64,000 nucleotides of DNA from Adiantum capillus-veneris (taxonomy: Eukaryota > Streptophyta > Polypodiopsida > Polypodiales > Pteridaceae), in contig CM043964.1 of assembly GCA_014529385.2 (NCBI GenBank), forward strand, positions 136,541,920 through 136,605,919, read 5' to 3'. A program made the position numbers and the translations under genes. The notes beneath the pieces are model-generated. The model searched no databases. It was given only the letters and a program-made list of their open reading frames with translations, and was not told the DNA's origin. Positions within the stretch are counted from its first letter, which is position 1, and the number at the start of each line of letters is the position of its first letter. This document shows, piece by piece, positions 23,367 through 34,559 of the stretch.

Positions 23367-24720
23367 TCATGGTGCCCATAGGATAACATCTTCATGCTTG
23401 AGTGGAGAGAAGAAGAAATCTTCTTTATCAGCATAGCTTTGCACATGGAGCCTTAACTTTCCAATCAATGGAGTGGTTGAGGCCTCTTGCTCTTTGAAAG
23501 CTCCATTTGCTTGTACCACATCTCCCATCTCAAAGTCGTGAATTCCTAGCTTGGTAGCTAGCTCAATAGAAATCAAGTTGTGGGTAGAGCCAAGGTCAAA
23601 CAATATAAAATTCAGGGTAGAGCCAAGGTTAAATAATATAAAAGCATCATACTCTCTTACTTTTCCCCAAGCATAAGAGAGTGATGCTCCTTTGCAATGG
23701 CCTTCCTCTTTTAGAGCTCCCCCCATGGTGGCTCTATGAGGGTCATTACATTCATTTCTCTTGGGACATGCTCGAGAAACATGACCTTGCTCTCCACACT
23801 TGAAACACTTGTTATCTTTACAATCACGTTTAACCCCTTCATGAGAAAGTTTATTTTTACCTTTGTAGCCTTTTTCCTTTGTTATTTTGTTGTTAGCCTT
23901 GTGAGAATTTAGTGTTGCATTGTTCTTCCCTTTTGGCTTAGCTGGTTCCTTTGCTTCCATTGGCTTGGAGCTCTTCTTTGTCCCTTGTTGGAAATGAATT
24001 CTCAAAGTGACAATAGTATAATGTATGACCTTAGAGATAGTTTTAGGTCTTTGTGAGTTAACATACTCATTCATCTACTCAAATAGGCCATCACAAAATT
24101 ATTGCTTTTGTTTCATCTATCTTTTTGTGGACAATGGCTTTGAGACGTAACTCCCAAAATTTATCCACATACTTTTGAATGGATTCAAATGGGGCCATCT
24201 TCAAGCTTTGCCATTCTGTGAGGACTTTGTCTTCGGCATCGCTTGCAAGTGATTGCTTCATAATAGCAATCCTTAAAGCTTTCCAAGTCTTTAGACCTTC
24301 ACCTTGATTACATAGGCTTGCCCACCATTAACGGGCCGACTTTTGGAAATTCATAGAAACATTGAAGATTCCAAAAATTCTTCATCTCCAAAAGCCGCAT
24401 CAAATTGTTGGATAAAGGCCAACACTTTAGTTGCTCCGAAGGTTTCATCGTAGATAAGAAAACTGATGTTCTTCCCTCCATCTTTGAATTTTTTCAAATT
24501 ATCTGACCCCTTCCATGATGCATACTCCTTCATATATGTCTTCTCTTCTCTATCTTGGGTGGGAAGTTGCTGTTCTCCATGTCAAAAGATGGTGATGATG
24601 ATGAAGAGGAACAAGAGGTAGAAGGCGAGGATGGCGACTAGTTTCTTTGCTTCCTCTTGATTGGATTTCTTTCTCTCTTCTTTGGATTGGCATCGGAGGG
24701 AGTACTTGATGACTTCCTAT
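23367..24720 (-). pseudogene. gag and protease of B1 (decayed)
   Basis: The minus-strand order from 24720 down is: a Ser-rich stretch (SPSSPSTSCSSSSSSPSFD near 24600-24650), the gag core start (KKFKDGGKNISFLIYDETFGA near 24430-24500), the remaining gag core with stops to about 24080, a Lys-rich linker, a CCHC knuckle (CFKCGEQGHVSRAC near 23770-23812), and a protease motif FDLGSTHNLIS near 23565-23600. A short stretch encoding FxLGSTxNxI is duplicated in tandem near 23590-23640. Homology to the family ends near 24720; no 5' LTR or primer site is seen there. Confidence 0.8.
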
Positions 24721-25114
24721 TAGCACATAGCTAACATCGGAGCCAATACATATCTAGCATATAAAGCGATCTCTCATTTTTTGATCAATATGGACAAATA
24801 TAGTCCTAAGCCCTTGTAATTTCTTGAGTTTTAGAGCTAATTTATAAACAATTATGTGATTATGAGCCAGAAAGAGTGGTGCTTAATGCTTCTAGATTGT
24901 ATCAATGGAATCCTAGGCTGCTACAACGAGTTAGAACAATCTTTAATTTCTCAATACAAAACCTTTGGCTAAGGTATAGAAGTAATTTTTTGTAAAACCT
25001 AAAGGAGGTTTTTTTAGATAGTAAGCAGTACGACTATTTCTCAGAGCACTGTGTACTCTTTTGCCTTCTTCTCAAGCTCATAACTCCCTCATGAAGCATC
25101 TATTTGAAGTGTTG
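24721..25114 (+). other. second copy of the promoter-like repeat of 2990-3320
   Basis: This holds the same landmarks in the same order as 3080-3260: 'cttctagattgtatca' near 24887, 'tttggctaaggtatagaag' near 24963 (TATA degraded to TATAGAA), then a C/T-rich stretch ending at the B2 LTR start. It is interrupted by the B2 LTR at 25115. Host element unknown. Confidence 0.4.
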
Positions 25115-26711
25115 TGTAACATTTAATGGCCTAGTAACTTGTGTGTAGCGGAAAATAGCATGAACATAGTGAGCATTTCATTAGAATAGATTCCTAATGA
25201 GAATAACAAGAGTGCTTGGGTGGAGAGAGCAACAAAAAGTATAACATCTAGTTAGATAGCATGAACAATACTTCAAAAGAGAGAGAAATTAAGCTATTGA
25301 CAATAGTTGAGGATCGGATTTACATGGAGCCGGTCCCCCCTCCAAAAGGCTTTGTATTATGGTTTCTCCAATTAATCGAAACATTTTACAATACAGTTCT
25401 TTGTGTTCCTTCAATACTAGCAAGTGAAATGAAGATGGAAACTTCATGCACTAAGGAAAACACTTATCAAACACAACATCAATTCCTTCACGGTCTCAGA
25501 CCCAAGACCTCACACACCTTTGAAGATGGTGAGAGCTAGCGGGGTATGAGAGTAGATTGAGAGGAAGAAGGAGTATTCTTACTAGAAATATATACATCTC
25601 CTCACATAATCGTTCATATTAGCATATCTTAGCTTAGTAATTAGGATGGTAGAGGAGATGAGAATGCATTGAAGCTTGGATCTTGGTTGGATTTGCATCA
25701 CAAAGCCAAGAGTTGTTGGTGTAGGCCTCCCTTCTCACAAGCTTGGTGTAGGTGATAAGCTTTCCATTAAAGCTTGACAAGGAGAGAGAGAGAGAGGGTC
25801 TTCTTGATTCACACATGAGTTTGTGTGAGTGTGTATGCAATAATTCCTTGAGAAAATCATTCCCCCCTCTCTCTCTCTCTCTCTTGGTTGACCCCTCTTG
25901 CTATTTGCTCATGCTGCAACCCTATTGGCCCTTTCCAGGCTTAGCCAATGAGTATTAAGAAGCATAAGTGATAGCCTTCTGAAATGTGTCCCCCTTTCCC
26001 ATTTTGTGAGAGCTTTAGATAATTAATAAATGCAACTAAACTCTCATTGGACCCCTTTGCCTCCTTGCCAATAGGAATCAGGCAAGCCATTGGGCATTGG
26101 ACCCCTTGGGAGACTGTCCAATAGTCTTCTAGAGAGCTTAATTCTTAATGGGTCTTATATTACGTGTTTTTAAATTAATTAAACTAGATTTTATCTAGCC
26201 TAATTCTCACTGGTCCACCTCCATGGCCATCCAATAGGATTTGAGTACACCTTGTGGGCATCTGGGCTAGGAACCTGACATGTGTCCCTCTTTCCCCTTG
26301 TGTGTAAAGGAAGCTTGTGAGTGTGTGTGTGTATTTCTCTCTCATCCCCTAATTCTTATGCTCAGCCCCTCCTTTGTAGGACTTGGGAAGTCTTTTTTAA
26401 ACACATACAAAGCATCCAAATTTCCTAAGCTTTTGACCATTGGACACAACCTTTGAATTTTAGAACCGTAGCATTTTGGAAATCTTAATGGGATGAACCT
26501 TAGGGTCTTTTAAGCCCATTTTTGCACATTGCTCCTTTGCAGATGGCCCCCTCTTTGGATCCCTATTTTCCCTCCTTTGGATCTCTACTGTGGCCGGTCT
26601 GCCAGATTAACCAATACTCTAGCTTTTTCTCCCTTGGCACTTCCCCATATTAAATTGTCATTTTAACATGAGAAAATCATTTAGGAGAATTAGATATTAG
26701 TTATTATGACA
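25115..26711 (-). repeat. 3' LTR of B2
   Basis: TGTAACATTTAATGG ... TTATTATGACA, 1597 bases, closely matching the solo LTR at 18991-20582. It is followed at 26712 by TTACCTCTCTCTTGA, whose complement is the purine-rich AAGAGAGAGG tract adjoining the 3' LTR of a minus-strand element. The GGAGCCGGTCC block is at 25326. The left flank is TGTTG; no matching right flank exists because the 5' LTR is missing. Confidence 0.92.
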
Positions 26712-27039
26712 TTACCTCTCTCTTGAAATCATAGTCGTCCTCGACTATGGGGTAAAGAAGATAAAGCATATTCATTAGTCCTTTTCCTAGCGGGTAGAGG
26801 ATCCCTATGTTACCCTACGACATCGTTCCAGAATGGATGACTAGTCCATTTGGCGCTTGAGAGCCTAAACTGCCGCAAGCATGTCTGCACATTAGTCCTA
26901 TCAATCTTCCATAGTAGAGTGACAGGTTCTACTTGGTGTTTGGAGACGTCGTTGCCACAAACTTGATATAAGCATGCATAGTACTTCATTTTTGTGCACA
27001 ATAAAGAAAAAGAGAGTCTTATAAGACAAAAACTTTGTT

Positions 27040-27134
27040 CATTTTTAACATTTGTACATTTGCTTACTCTAGGGAAGCATTGTAAGCATTTTTAACATTT
27101 GTACATTTTCTTACTCTAGGGAAGCATTGTAAGC
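27040..27134. repeat. 47-base tandem duplication in the 3' untranslated part of B2
   Basis: Two adjacent copies of the unit running from 'atttttaacatttg' to 'gcattgtaagc' (27041-27087 and 27088-27134), differing at about one base. B4 has one copy at the same place. Confidence 0.85.
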
Positions 27135-27139
27135 ATTGA

Positions 27140-28420
27140 CAAGGTTTAGGTTATCCTTTAATTGTATGCCTTGCGTCCATCTATCATCTTCAAAAGGATA
27201 ATTCTTAAACTTAATAAGATATCATCGGATAGTCTTTCTGCAGCTTAATACCATGTCTTCATGTCGGAGAATGGACTTGGGCGGTAGCACCTCTTCTTGG
27301 TCCGCGATCTCCGGTGGGTCTTCAATAGTTGGTTCTTGAGGTGGCTCTCCTTTGTAAGGCTTTAGTAGGCTCAGATGGAAAGCATTGTGTATGAGCCAAT
27401 GGCTTGGCAACTTGAGTTGATAGGCCATCTCATTGATTGGCCTAAGAATCTGGAAGGGACCATAGTACCTTTTTGATAACTTAGCATAGTACTTTTGGTG
27501 TCCCGTAGGATTCTTTCCCATCATGTGCCTTAATCGAGCCTTGGGAAATTGAAGTAAGACCCAATCAATTTCTTAAAAGGCTTGGACTCTTATGTGCTTG
27601 TCAGCAGCAGACTTTTGCCTTTGCTGTGAGATAGAGATAGCATCCTTAATCTTTTGGAAAGATTCTTGTAGGTCTCGGCTATACTCATCTGCAACAAAGA
27701 TCTTCCCATGTACCTTAAGTAGTAGGGGACTTTTTGATCTTCCCTCTATTACCTCGAAATGTGCTTTTCCCGTAAAAGTATGTATAGTGTTATTGTAGGC
27801 ATACTCCACTAAGGGTAAGTAGTTCTCCCATTGGGATCTTTGATCTAATTTTGCTACATAGGATTTTAGTAGATCAAGAATTGTTAAGTTAGCTATTTCA
27901 CTTTGGCCATACGTTTGTGGGTGATAGGCCGAAGAGAAATTTAGCCTTGTCCCTAAATTCTCAAAGAGACCCTTCTAGAAATTATTGGTCATTCTAGGAT
28001 CTCTAACTAGCACTATGGACATTGGCAAGCCATGGTACTTGAAGATTTGTGATATGAAGAGGGTTGCCATTTGATGGGCTTTGATATTATTTTTGATAGG
28101 TATAAAATGAGTTAGTTTACTAAAACTGTCTACTATTGTCCGTACTCCCGTATTCCCATGGATAGACTTAGGAAATCCAAAGATAAAATCCATGGATATG
28201 CTCTCCCATGGTGAATTAGGGATTGGCAAAGGTTGAAGCAATCCAGCTTGCTTCCCTCTATCAAACTTTGTCTTCTGGCATACCGCACATGTAGAAACAT
28301 ACTCTTGTATGTTTTCTTTCATGATAGGCCCATAGAAATATGTTTCAATCCCTTTTAGGGTAGACTGAATCCCTCTATGCCCCACATAAGGAGGAGCATG
28401 AGATTCATACATTACTTTCT
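27140..28420 (-). pseudogene. integrase with chromodomain-like tail of B2
   Basis: N-terminal zinc region near 28250-28400 (GHRG; CAVCQKTKFDRGKQ). Core with SMDFIFGFPKS near 28170-28200 (first Asp present). The second catalytic position reads I-V-L-V-R-D-P-R near 28005-28030, where B4 has I-V-S-D-R-D-P-R, so the catalytic Asp is Val. YAYNNTIHTFTGKAHFE lies near 27755-27805. The C-terminal Tyr-Tyr-Gly-Pro-Phe and HxSLLKPYKG blocks are at 27340-27470, and a chromodomain-like end (ILRHEDM ... YLIKFKNYPFEDDRW) at 27185-27270. Frame breaks lie near 27240, 27530-27570 and 27900-27970. Confidence 0.88.
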
Positions 28421-28427
28421 CACGTAG

Positions 28428-29815
28428 TTAGTTAGTAACGCATAGTCTATTGCCATAGAGAAGATAACCATCTTGTAAAGTAAATGGTTCCTCTTTCTTC
28501 CCTAATGCAAGGGCTAAAATCATATCTTTAAAACCAGGATCAATAGCATACTCATCTATCATGAAAGATGGATCTTTGTGAGTTGCTATGGAAACTGCAT
28601 TCACTCTCGCCCGTCTTGAGAATGCATCGGCTACTTGATTATGCTTGCCATCAATGTGAGCAATATGAAAATGAAATTGTGAAAGGAAATTTTCCCACCT
28701 CATTTGTTTGTCAAAGAGCTTGGTCTGCGTCATGAAGTACTTAAGACTTTGGTGATTCGTTCGTAGAATGAAAGGAGTCCACAATAAATAGTGTTTCCAT
28801 GAGTCTAAGGCATGTAGAACTGCGAGGAGTTCTTTTCCATATATGCCTAGAGCTTGCTCACCAGGGTTGAGCCTTCGACTTTCATAGCCTATGGTGTGCC
28901 CTTCTTGGAGCAAAACGGCTCCAACGCAATCACCACAAGCATCACATTGGACCTCAAATGGCTTTGAGAGATCCGGTAGTGTAAGCACAGGTTGAGAGAT
29001 AATCTTTTCGTTAAGCTTTTTGAAAGCATTGTTCTCCTTGGTAGACCATGCATACCTAACACTTTTCTTTGTTAGGTCATGTAATGGTCCCGCGATTTGT
29101 GACAACTTTTCTATGAAGCGTCTATAGTATGCACACATACCTATAAAGCTTCTTAGTTCATGAAGATACCTTGGTTTAGGCCATCCTTTTATTACCTCTA
29201 ACTTTGATGGATCCATATGGATGCCATCTTGAGAGATGATGTGACCTAAATAGAAAAATTCACTTTTCTTTCGATTAACATAAAGTTTATTCTTTCTTAG
29301 AACTTGAAATATTACCTAGAGGTGTTGCTTGTGTTCGTCCAATGAATTAGAGTAGATGATGATATAATCAAAGAACACAACAGTAAAGGTTCGATGAGGC
29401 CCGAATAGCTTCTCCATCAAGCGGTTGAATGTAGCTGTTGCATTGGTCAAGCCAAAAGGTATGACAATATATTCATGAATACCAAACGTAGTGTGAAATG
29501 CGGTCTTTACAATGTCTTGATCAACTATCCTTATTTGATTTATAGGCACTTTTTAGGTCAATCCTACTGAAGTATGTGGACCCTTGTAGCTTATCAAATA
29601 GGTCTTCTACCTGTGGAACGGGAAACCTATTCTTGATAGTGATCCTATTTAGTGCTCTATAGTCGACACACATACGATATGTGCCATGTTTCTTTTGCAC
29701 TTATAGCACATGTGAGAAAAATGGAGATGAGCTAGGCCTAACCATGGCCTTTTCAACTAACTCATGCACTTGCCGCATAATCTCCTCTTATTGAGCTTGA
29801 GAAACTCTATAAGGA
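28428..29815 (-). pseudogene. reverse transcriptase-RNase H of B2
   Basis: RNase H and RT connection form one open frame at 28428-29216 (ELRSFIGMCAYYRRFIEKL; FEVQCDACGDCVGAVLLQEG; GIYGKELLAVLHALDSWKHY). The RT palm at 29316-29549 reads V-F-F-D-Y-I-I-I-Y-S near 29360-29390, so the second Asp of the catalytic pair is Tyr. Fingers follow at 29560-29815 with stops, one of them in the SSSPFFSHVL region. A deletion/frameshift near 29220-29316 removes part of the thumb. Confidence 0.9.
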
Positions 29816-29817
29816 GG

Positions 29818-30860
29818 TTAATTAGGTGGTGAACTTCTTGGAAGAAGTTCAATTGCATGGTCATCATTGCCTCGTTTAGGAGGTAGCTCACAAGGTATGC
29901 CGTCAATAAATACATCTTGAAACCCCTTGAGAAAATTGGATAACTCTAATTCTTTGTGATTGTTTATATTTTCTTTTGTTAAAGCATTAGGTTCATTTTG
30001 AGAATCTTTAACAAAAATCATGTACGTGGAAATAGAGCTTGTTATTGACTTGTTGAAAGCTTGTGTATGTACAATGGGTATGGTGTTACCCATTTGCTTA
30101 ACATCTACGTACATATCTTTTTCCTTGAACCTAAAGTAGATTCTCCTTTTAGCAAAGTTAACATTGGCATCCATGCAATCAAACCATGGTGCCCCTAGGA
30201 TTACATCCTCACGCTTGAGAGGAGAGATAAAGAAGTCCTCTTTGTCCACATAGCTTTGGACATGGAGCCTCAATTTCCCGATGAAGGGAGTGACTGAAGC
30301 TTCTTGCCCCTTGAAAGCACCGTCTGCGGGTAGGACATCTCCCATCTCATAGGCTTGTATGCCTAGCTTGGTGGCAAAGTCTGTGGATATGAAATTGTGA
30401 GTAGAACCAGGGTCAAAGAGAATAAAAGCATCATGTTCTCTAACCTTTCCCCAAGCATGGCAAAGAGGAGATCCTTTGTGGTGAGTTTCCTCCTCTTGGA
30501 TTTCAACCAAGGTAGCTCTAGGAGGCTCATGTCAATTGTTCTTTTGGGGACAAGCGTGGTACGCATACCCTTGCTGGCCGCACTTGAAACAACGGTTATC
30601 CTTGCGATAACACTCAAGCTCTTTAGGAGAGAGTTTATTTTTGACTTTGTAAACTCCCTTCTCTTTAGCTTTGTTGGAATTGCCCTTAGGAGACTTTTGG
30701 ACATTTTCCTTCCCCTTAGGCTCATTGGAACCCTTGCTTTCCGTGGGCTTAGTATTTCTTTTAGCCCCTGTTTGGAAATTGATTCGAGAAGCCACCATAG
30801 TATGGTGTATAACCGCCGATATGGTGCGTGGCCTTTGGGAGTTGACATACTTTGCCATTT
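29818..30860 (-). pseudogene. zinc knuckle and protease of B2
   Basis: The protease frame 29818-30510 carries FDPGSTHNFIS near 30380-30415 and the DVILGAPWFD flap-end block near 30180-30210. The zinc-knuckle frame 30532-30858 carries CFKCGQQGYAYHAC near 30560-30605: the His of the C-x2-C-x4-H-x4-C knuckle is Tyr. A stop/shift near 30511-30532 separates the two. The protease linker ends in the Pro-rich ELLPRSSPPN sequence before RT. Confidence 0.88.
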
Positions 30861-30862
30861 CT

Positions 30863-31641
30863 TCAGTTAAGCCCGCATAAAATTGTTGCTTTTACTCTCC
30901 AAAATCCAACTTTTTGAAGATAGTGGCTTTGAGTTGTAAGTCCCAAAACTTGTCCACATATTTGTGAATAGATTCGTAGGGAGAGAGCTTCAAGCTTCAC
31001 CATTCGGTGAGTACTTTGTCTTTGGCATTGGTGGCCAAAAAATGCTTCATAATGGAAGCTCTTAAAGCTTTCTATGTTCATGGAGCTTCATCGTTGGCCC
31101 CTAGGCTAGACTAGCATTTCCTGGTGGACTTTTGAAAGTGCATAGCTACATGGTGTAGCTTAGAGGACTCCGTGAAGACCTCATCTCCAAACGCCGCATT
31201 GAATTGTTGGATAAAGGCAAAGACTTTGTCCGTAGCACCAAAGGTGCCATCATAGGTAAGGAAAGAGATGCTCTACCCTCCCTCTTTGAATTTCTTGACC
31301 TTGGATGACCTCTTTCACGCGGCATAGGATTTCCTATGGCCTCTTGTTTTTGATGGTTCAAGAGTTGCACCATCACTTTCTTCAGAAGATGAAGAATTTA
31401 AGAAAGACGGAGAAGAGGGTGACCTCTTTCTTGCCTTTTTCTTGCCTTGATCTTCTTTGTCTTCACCATCACTTTCATGAGAGGAAGAGGATGAAGAAGA
31501 TGGAGAAGAGGGTGTCCTCTTTCTCGCCTTTTTCTTCTCTTGCTTTTTGTCATCCCTCTTTGAATTATGATGTGGAGAAGTGTGTGATGTTCTTCTCCAT
31601 TTTGTAGCGGCCATGCCTCTTAAACGTGGGGAAAAAGGCAT
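30863..31641 (-). pseudogene. gag N-terminal and core region of B2
   Basis: The frame 31641-31315 carries two copies of a Ser-rich / basic module (KKKARKRSPSSPS followed by Ser runs and ESDG; 31395-31570). The gag core follows to 30863 with stops (EGGxSISFLTYDGTFGATDK near 31220-31290). The Met at 31641 lies in sequence not shared with B3/B4 and may not be the original start. Function of an intact protein: capsid assembly and RNA packaging. Confidence 0.8.
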
Positions 31642-34330
31642 TGTTTATGGATTTTAAATATGTCAATAGGATTTCATCTTTATTTTAGGAAACAAATTCA
31701 TTAGAATCCTAGATTTATCGACCTGGCTTGTGGCGTATGACCCTTATAACCATACAAACGATGGATAGAGGACTTCCTCTCTTCTGTTGCTCGTATCTCT
31801 ACTTTGTGGAAACAGAGTAGGGTGTTGTCAATGGAAAAGGAGAATAAAGGAAGGCCATCTATCAAGTCGTCCTAATCTTCTCGGGATTGGGGACCTCACA
31901 ACACGGGTGAATACTCTACCCAACTCAAGGTGAGGCACAACCAATCCTGCATAACCACCTTAGAACAACATAACATGGATGCAAAAATTACGGTAGCATT
32001 TCAACAGCATAAACATATCCAGAAAAAAAAACCAAGAGAAACACTGGCTTTCACCATCAAAATCACAACCATAATCCATGAGGAAATCTCAGCCCTTAAC
32101 CACAAATCATATTCACACTAGACCAACTCCCACATTTGGAGTTTGACATATCCAATGCAGTCAATCCGAGTCCACACACATGGCCCTTAAGACATGAGCT
32201 TTTTATGCACGAAATAAGTCCACCCAACAACTAATCATGATATTAAAATCCAATTTTGACAACATCTAATCATGCAAAGTTGATGCATTATATCTGCACT
32301 TCACCCCTATAGCACATAGAGCTAGTTTCGACCTAGAAAGGTGGAAAGCAATCATACCCATGTACATGAGGCATCCATATTTATTTTTGAGGTTCCATAC
32401 ACCATGTAATATCATTCCATCACCTTAAAAATTATGCAAAACAGCTCCGACCCTTAGGTCGACCATAAACCATAACTTCACACATATGCGAAAAACAAGT
32501 TTTTACCATTTTTGAGAGCATACATAACATGCAAATGCAAGTGTTTGACCTCAAATCAATGCATCAAATGTAGCTCTATAATATGGACTAACACTCCATT
32601 ACATCACTTTACCCATATGGTACTCACACAACAAATGGTAACACAAAAAGAAAGCCACTTTGTTCATATCTGCCTGTGCGGTTCGGGTTCGCGAACCATA
32701 TACCCTTAGAAAGTTTATGGACATCCAATAATTGAAATAAAATCACCAAAATAAACCATAAATCATATATAGTTAGCTCGGTTAACTCATGACGTCATAT
32801 GCTACTCCTCCTTGGTAGCACCTCTACACGGCTAGATAAATCCGGTTATGGAATGATTAATAACTTGCATAACCAAGGTGATAACGAGACCTAAATACAT
32901 TTATCATCAAGTTTAATCAAGCTTTTCAATTGACTAAGTGGGTTTGCCCATCCGGTGAATCTATATAGTGGTTCTCCAAGGGGGCTAGGGTCCAAAATTT
33001 TGACTGTGCAGTGGGCAACAAACTGTTTTTGACCATATCTCTTAACTCGTGCGTGATTTTCACATGATGCCCAGAGGGATAATGTTCCAAATGATGTGTT
33101 CTATCTCTGCTTTAAAGGGTTTGGCCTGATTCATAAAGGTTTGTGAGTTATGACCAAAACAATGTTTCTACCGCTTCTATGACGTGAAGCGAAAAGCGCT
33201 TTTTATGCACGCACGTGATCATAAACACATCATGTGCATAAATCAGCGTGTTAAACATGATGAAATAATCATGAGGTAACTTCATACGCACTCGAAAAAT
33301 CCATACATACACTCGTATAAAAAGTAATCACCGAGAGGGTGTCTACTCAGAAAAACGACATAGAGAGAGATGGTGATGGCTATGGAGTTTAGAGTTCCTC
33401 ATTGTGCTTTAGGATTGATTAGGGGCCGTTGAAAGGCTTCTTCCTTTTCCGCAAGAGAGCAGTGATGAGAGCCATGTAGAGGTTTCACCACGAGAGCTTT
33501 CGGAGAGCGTGTACACTGTGAAACCAGAGAGGAGATAGTAAGCAAGTAGAGAGAGAGTATTCTTCTTCTTCTTCTTCCTGTAAACGAGAGAGAAGAGTTT
33601 ATGGAGAGGGTGATGAAGAGCTTGCACCACTCCCTATAATAGGTACGGATTGCCTTGCGGTAGTAGACCCAAGTGACGACACTGAAAAGTGAGCACTCCC
33701 TGCCAATTTATAGGCACTGCAACAGGCCACAGTGATGCCCAAGGTATGCTACTAGCACCCCCTCTCAGCTTGGATTAGCTGGAAACTTTTGGGAAAAGAC
33801 TTTGCTCTTTTCTCAAAGCTTTTGACAGTCAACTCTCCCACTTACCATTTAATTTTTTCAGCAAAAATTGACTAACTGGCTAGTATCCCTGCAATTAATG
33901 AAATCGTGACTAGACTATGCCGCACCGTGATGCCCCGACATAATTATGACTTTCTTGTATTGTCTCGGCGTATTTACGATACTATTTTTTATGAAAATAA
34001 TTATTGTAAAAATCTCGTTTAATCTCATTTTTTCTTCGGGTGGTCATTTTTAAATCCGGCAAAGACTAAAATCAATTTGTTTATGTTTAGGTCATCATTT
34101 TTTGATCTAGTAGATGATAAGCACGCTTATTATCTTTTGATAGCTAAAGAGTCCATTTTTTGGTTCAAAGGACTCATGGACATCTTATGCAATTAGCCTA
34201 GCAAGTTTGATGTCATTTGGAGACTATTTGTGATTTGAAATTGAATTTTTTGGAGGTTGCAGATTGATCTTGTGGCTATTTTTGCAGGATTGAAGCACAA
34301 TTCTCACCAAGAGTCCTTGTACATTCTTAC
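31642..34330. other. no gene recognised; possible minus-strand promoter/leader segment
   Basis: Short reading frames only. On the minus strand a TATAAAT box (33706-33712) is followed, reading leftwards, by a GAA-rich/CTCTCT-rich leader (about 33480-33600), a typical plant promoter-leader look. A (CTT)n-type run lies at 33561-33577. Around 33929 the words TGATGCCCCGACAT resemble an LTR start. This may be part of a long LTR of another gypsy element, but I could not find its partner. Confidence 0.35.
33706..33712 (-). promoter_or_regulatory. TATA box candidate
   Basis: TATAAAT on the minus strand in the context GCCTATAAATTGG, with a pyrimidine/GAA-rich leader beginning roughly 100 bases downstream. 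A sequence-based guess without a following gene. Confidence 0.35.
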
Positions 34331-34559
34331 CAATCAATAGAGTAACTTATTCCCTTGATTGCACAGGAGTGATTGGGATCTAGCTTGGGAAATTGCCAGA
34401 TTGGATTTACGACAACATAAACAGGCTGGTATTGGTACGAAAGGCCAGGTATTCATTTCATTGAGTAGTTCAAGTCTTTGTGTACCTAAGGTGAGACCAG
34501 ATTGTCACAAATTAGGGATATAACAGATAAACTGAGAGTAGAGTATCTACAGAGTAGAG

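Larger units (their letters stand above)
25115..31641 (-). mobile_element. chromovirus B2 (Ty3/gypsy), 5'-truncated
   Basis: On the minus strand the order is gag (31641 down), zinc knuckle, protease, RT, RNase H, integrase with chromodomain-like tail (about 27140), purine tract, 3' LTR. There is no 5' LTR, primer site or beginning of gag: homology to B4 stops near 31605-31641 and unrelated sequence follows. Two catalytic Asp codons are changed (RT and integrase), so it cannot be active. Confidence 0.9.

Noticed and set aside
30380-30415. Protease motif D-P-G-S-T in family B as an oddity
   Set aside because: To my knowledge this variant is common in plant gypsy proteases; only the D-P-D form of B4 and the D-D-G of A are flagged.
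31305-31607. Plus-strand frames over gag regions of family B (also 56056-56206, 61965-62174)
   Set aside because: They are shadows of the minus-strand Ser-rich gag coding sequence.
33409-33630. 73-codon minus frame behind the TATA candidate
   Set aside because: Low complexity (Lys and Ser/Leu runs from GAA/CT repeats) and no motif; kept only as leader context.
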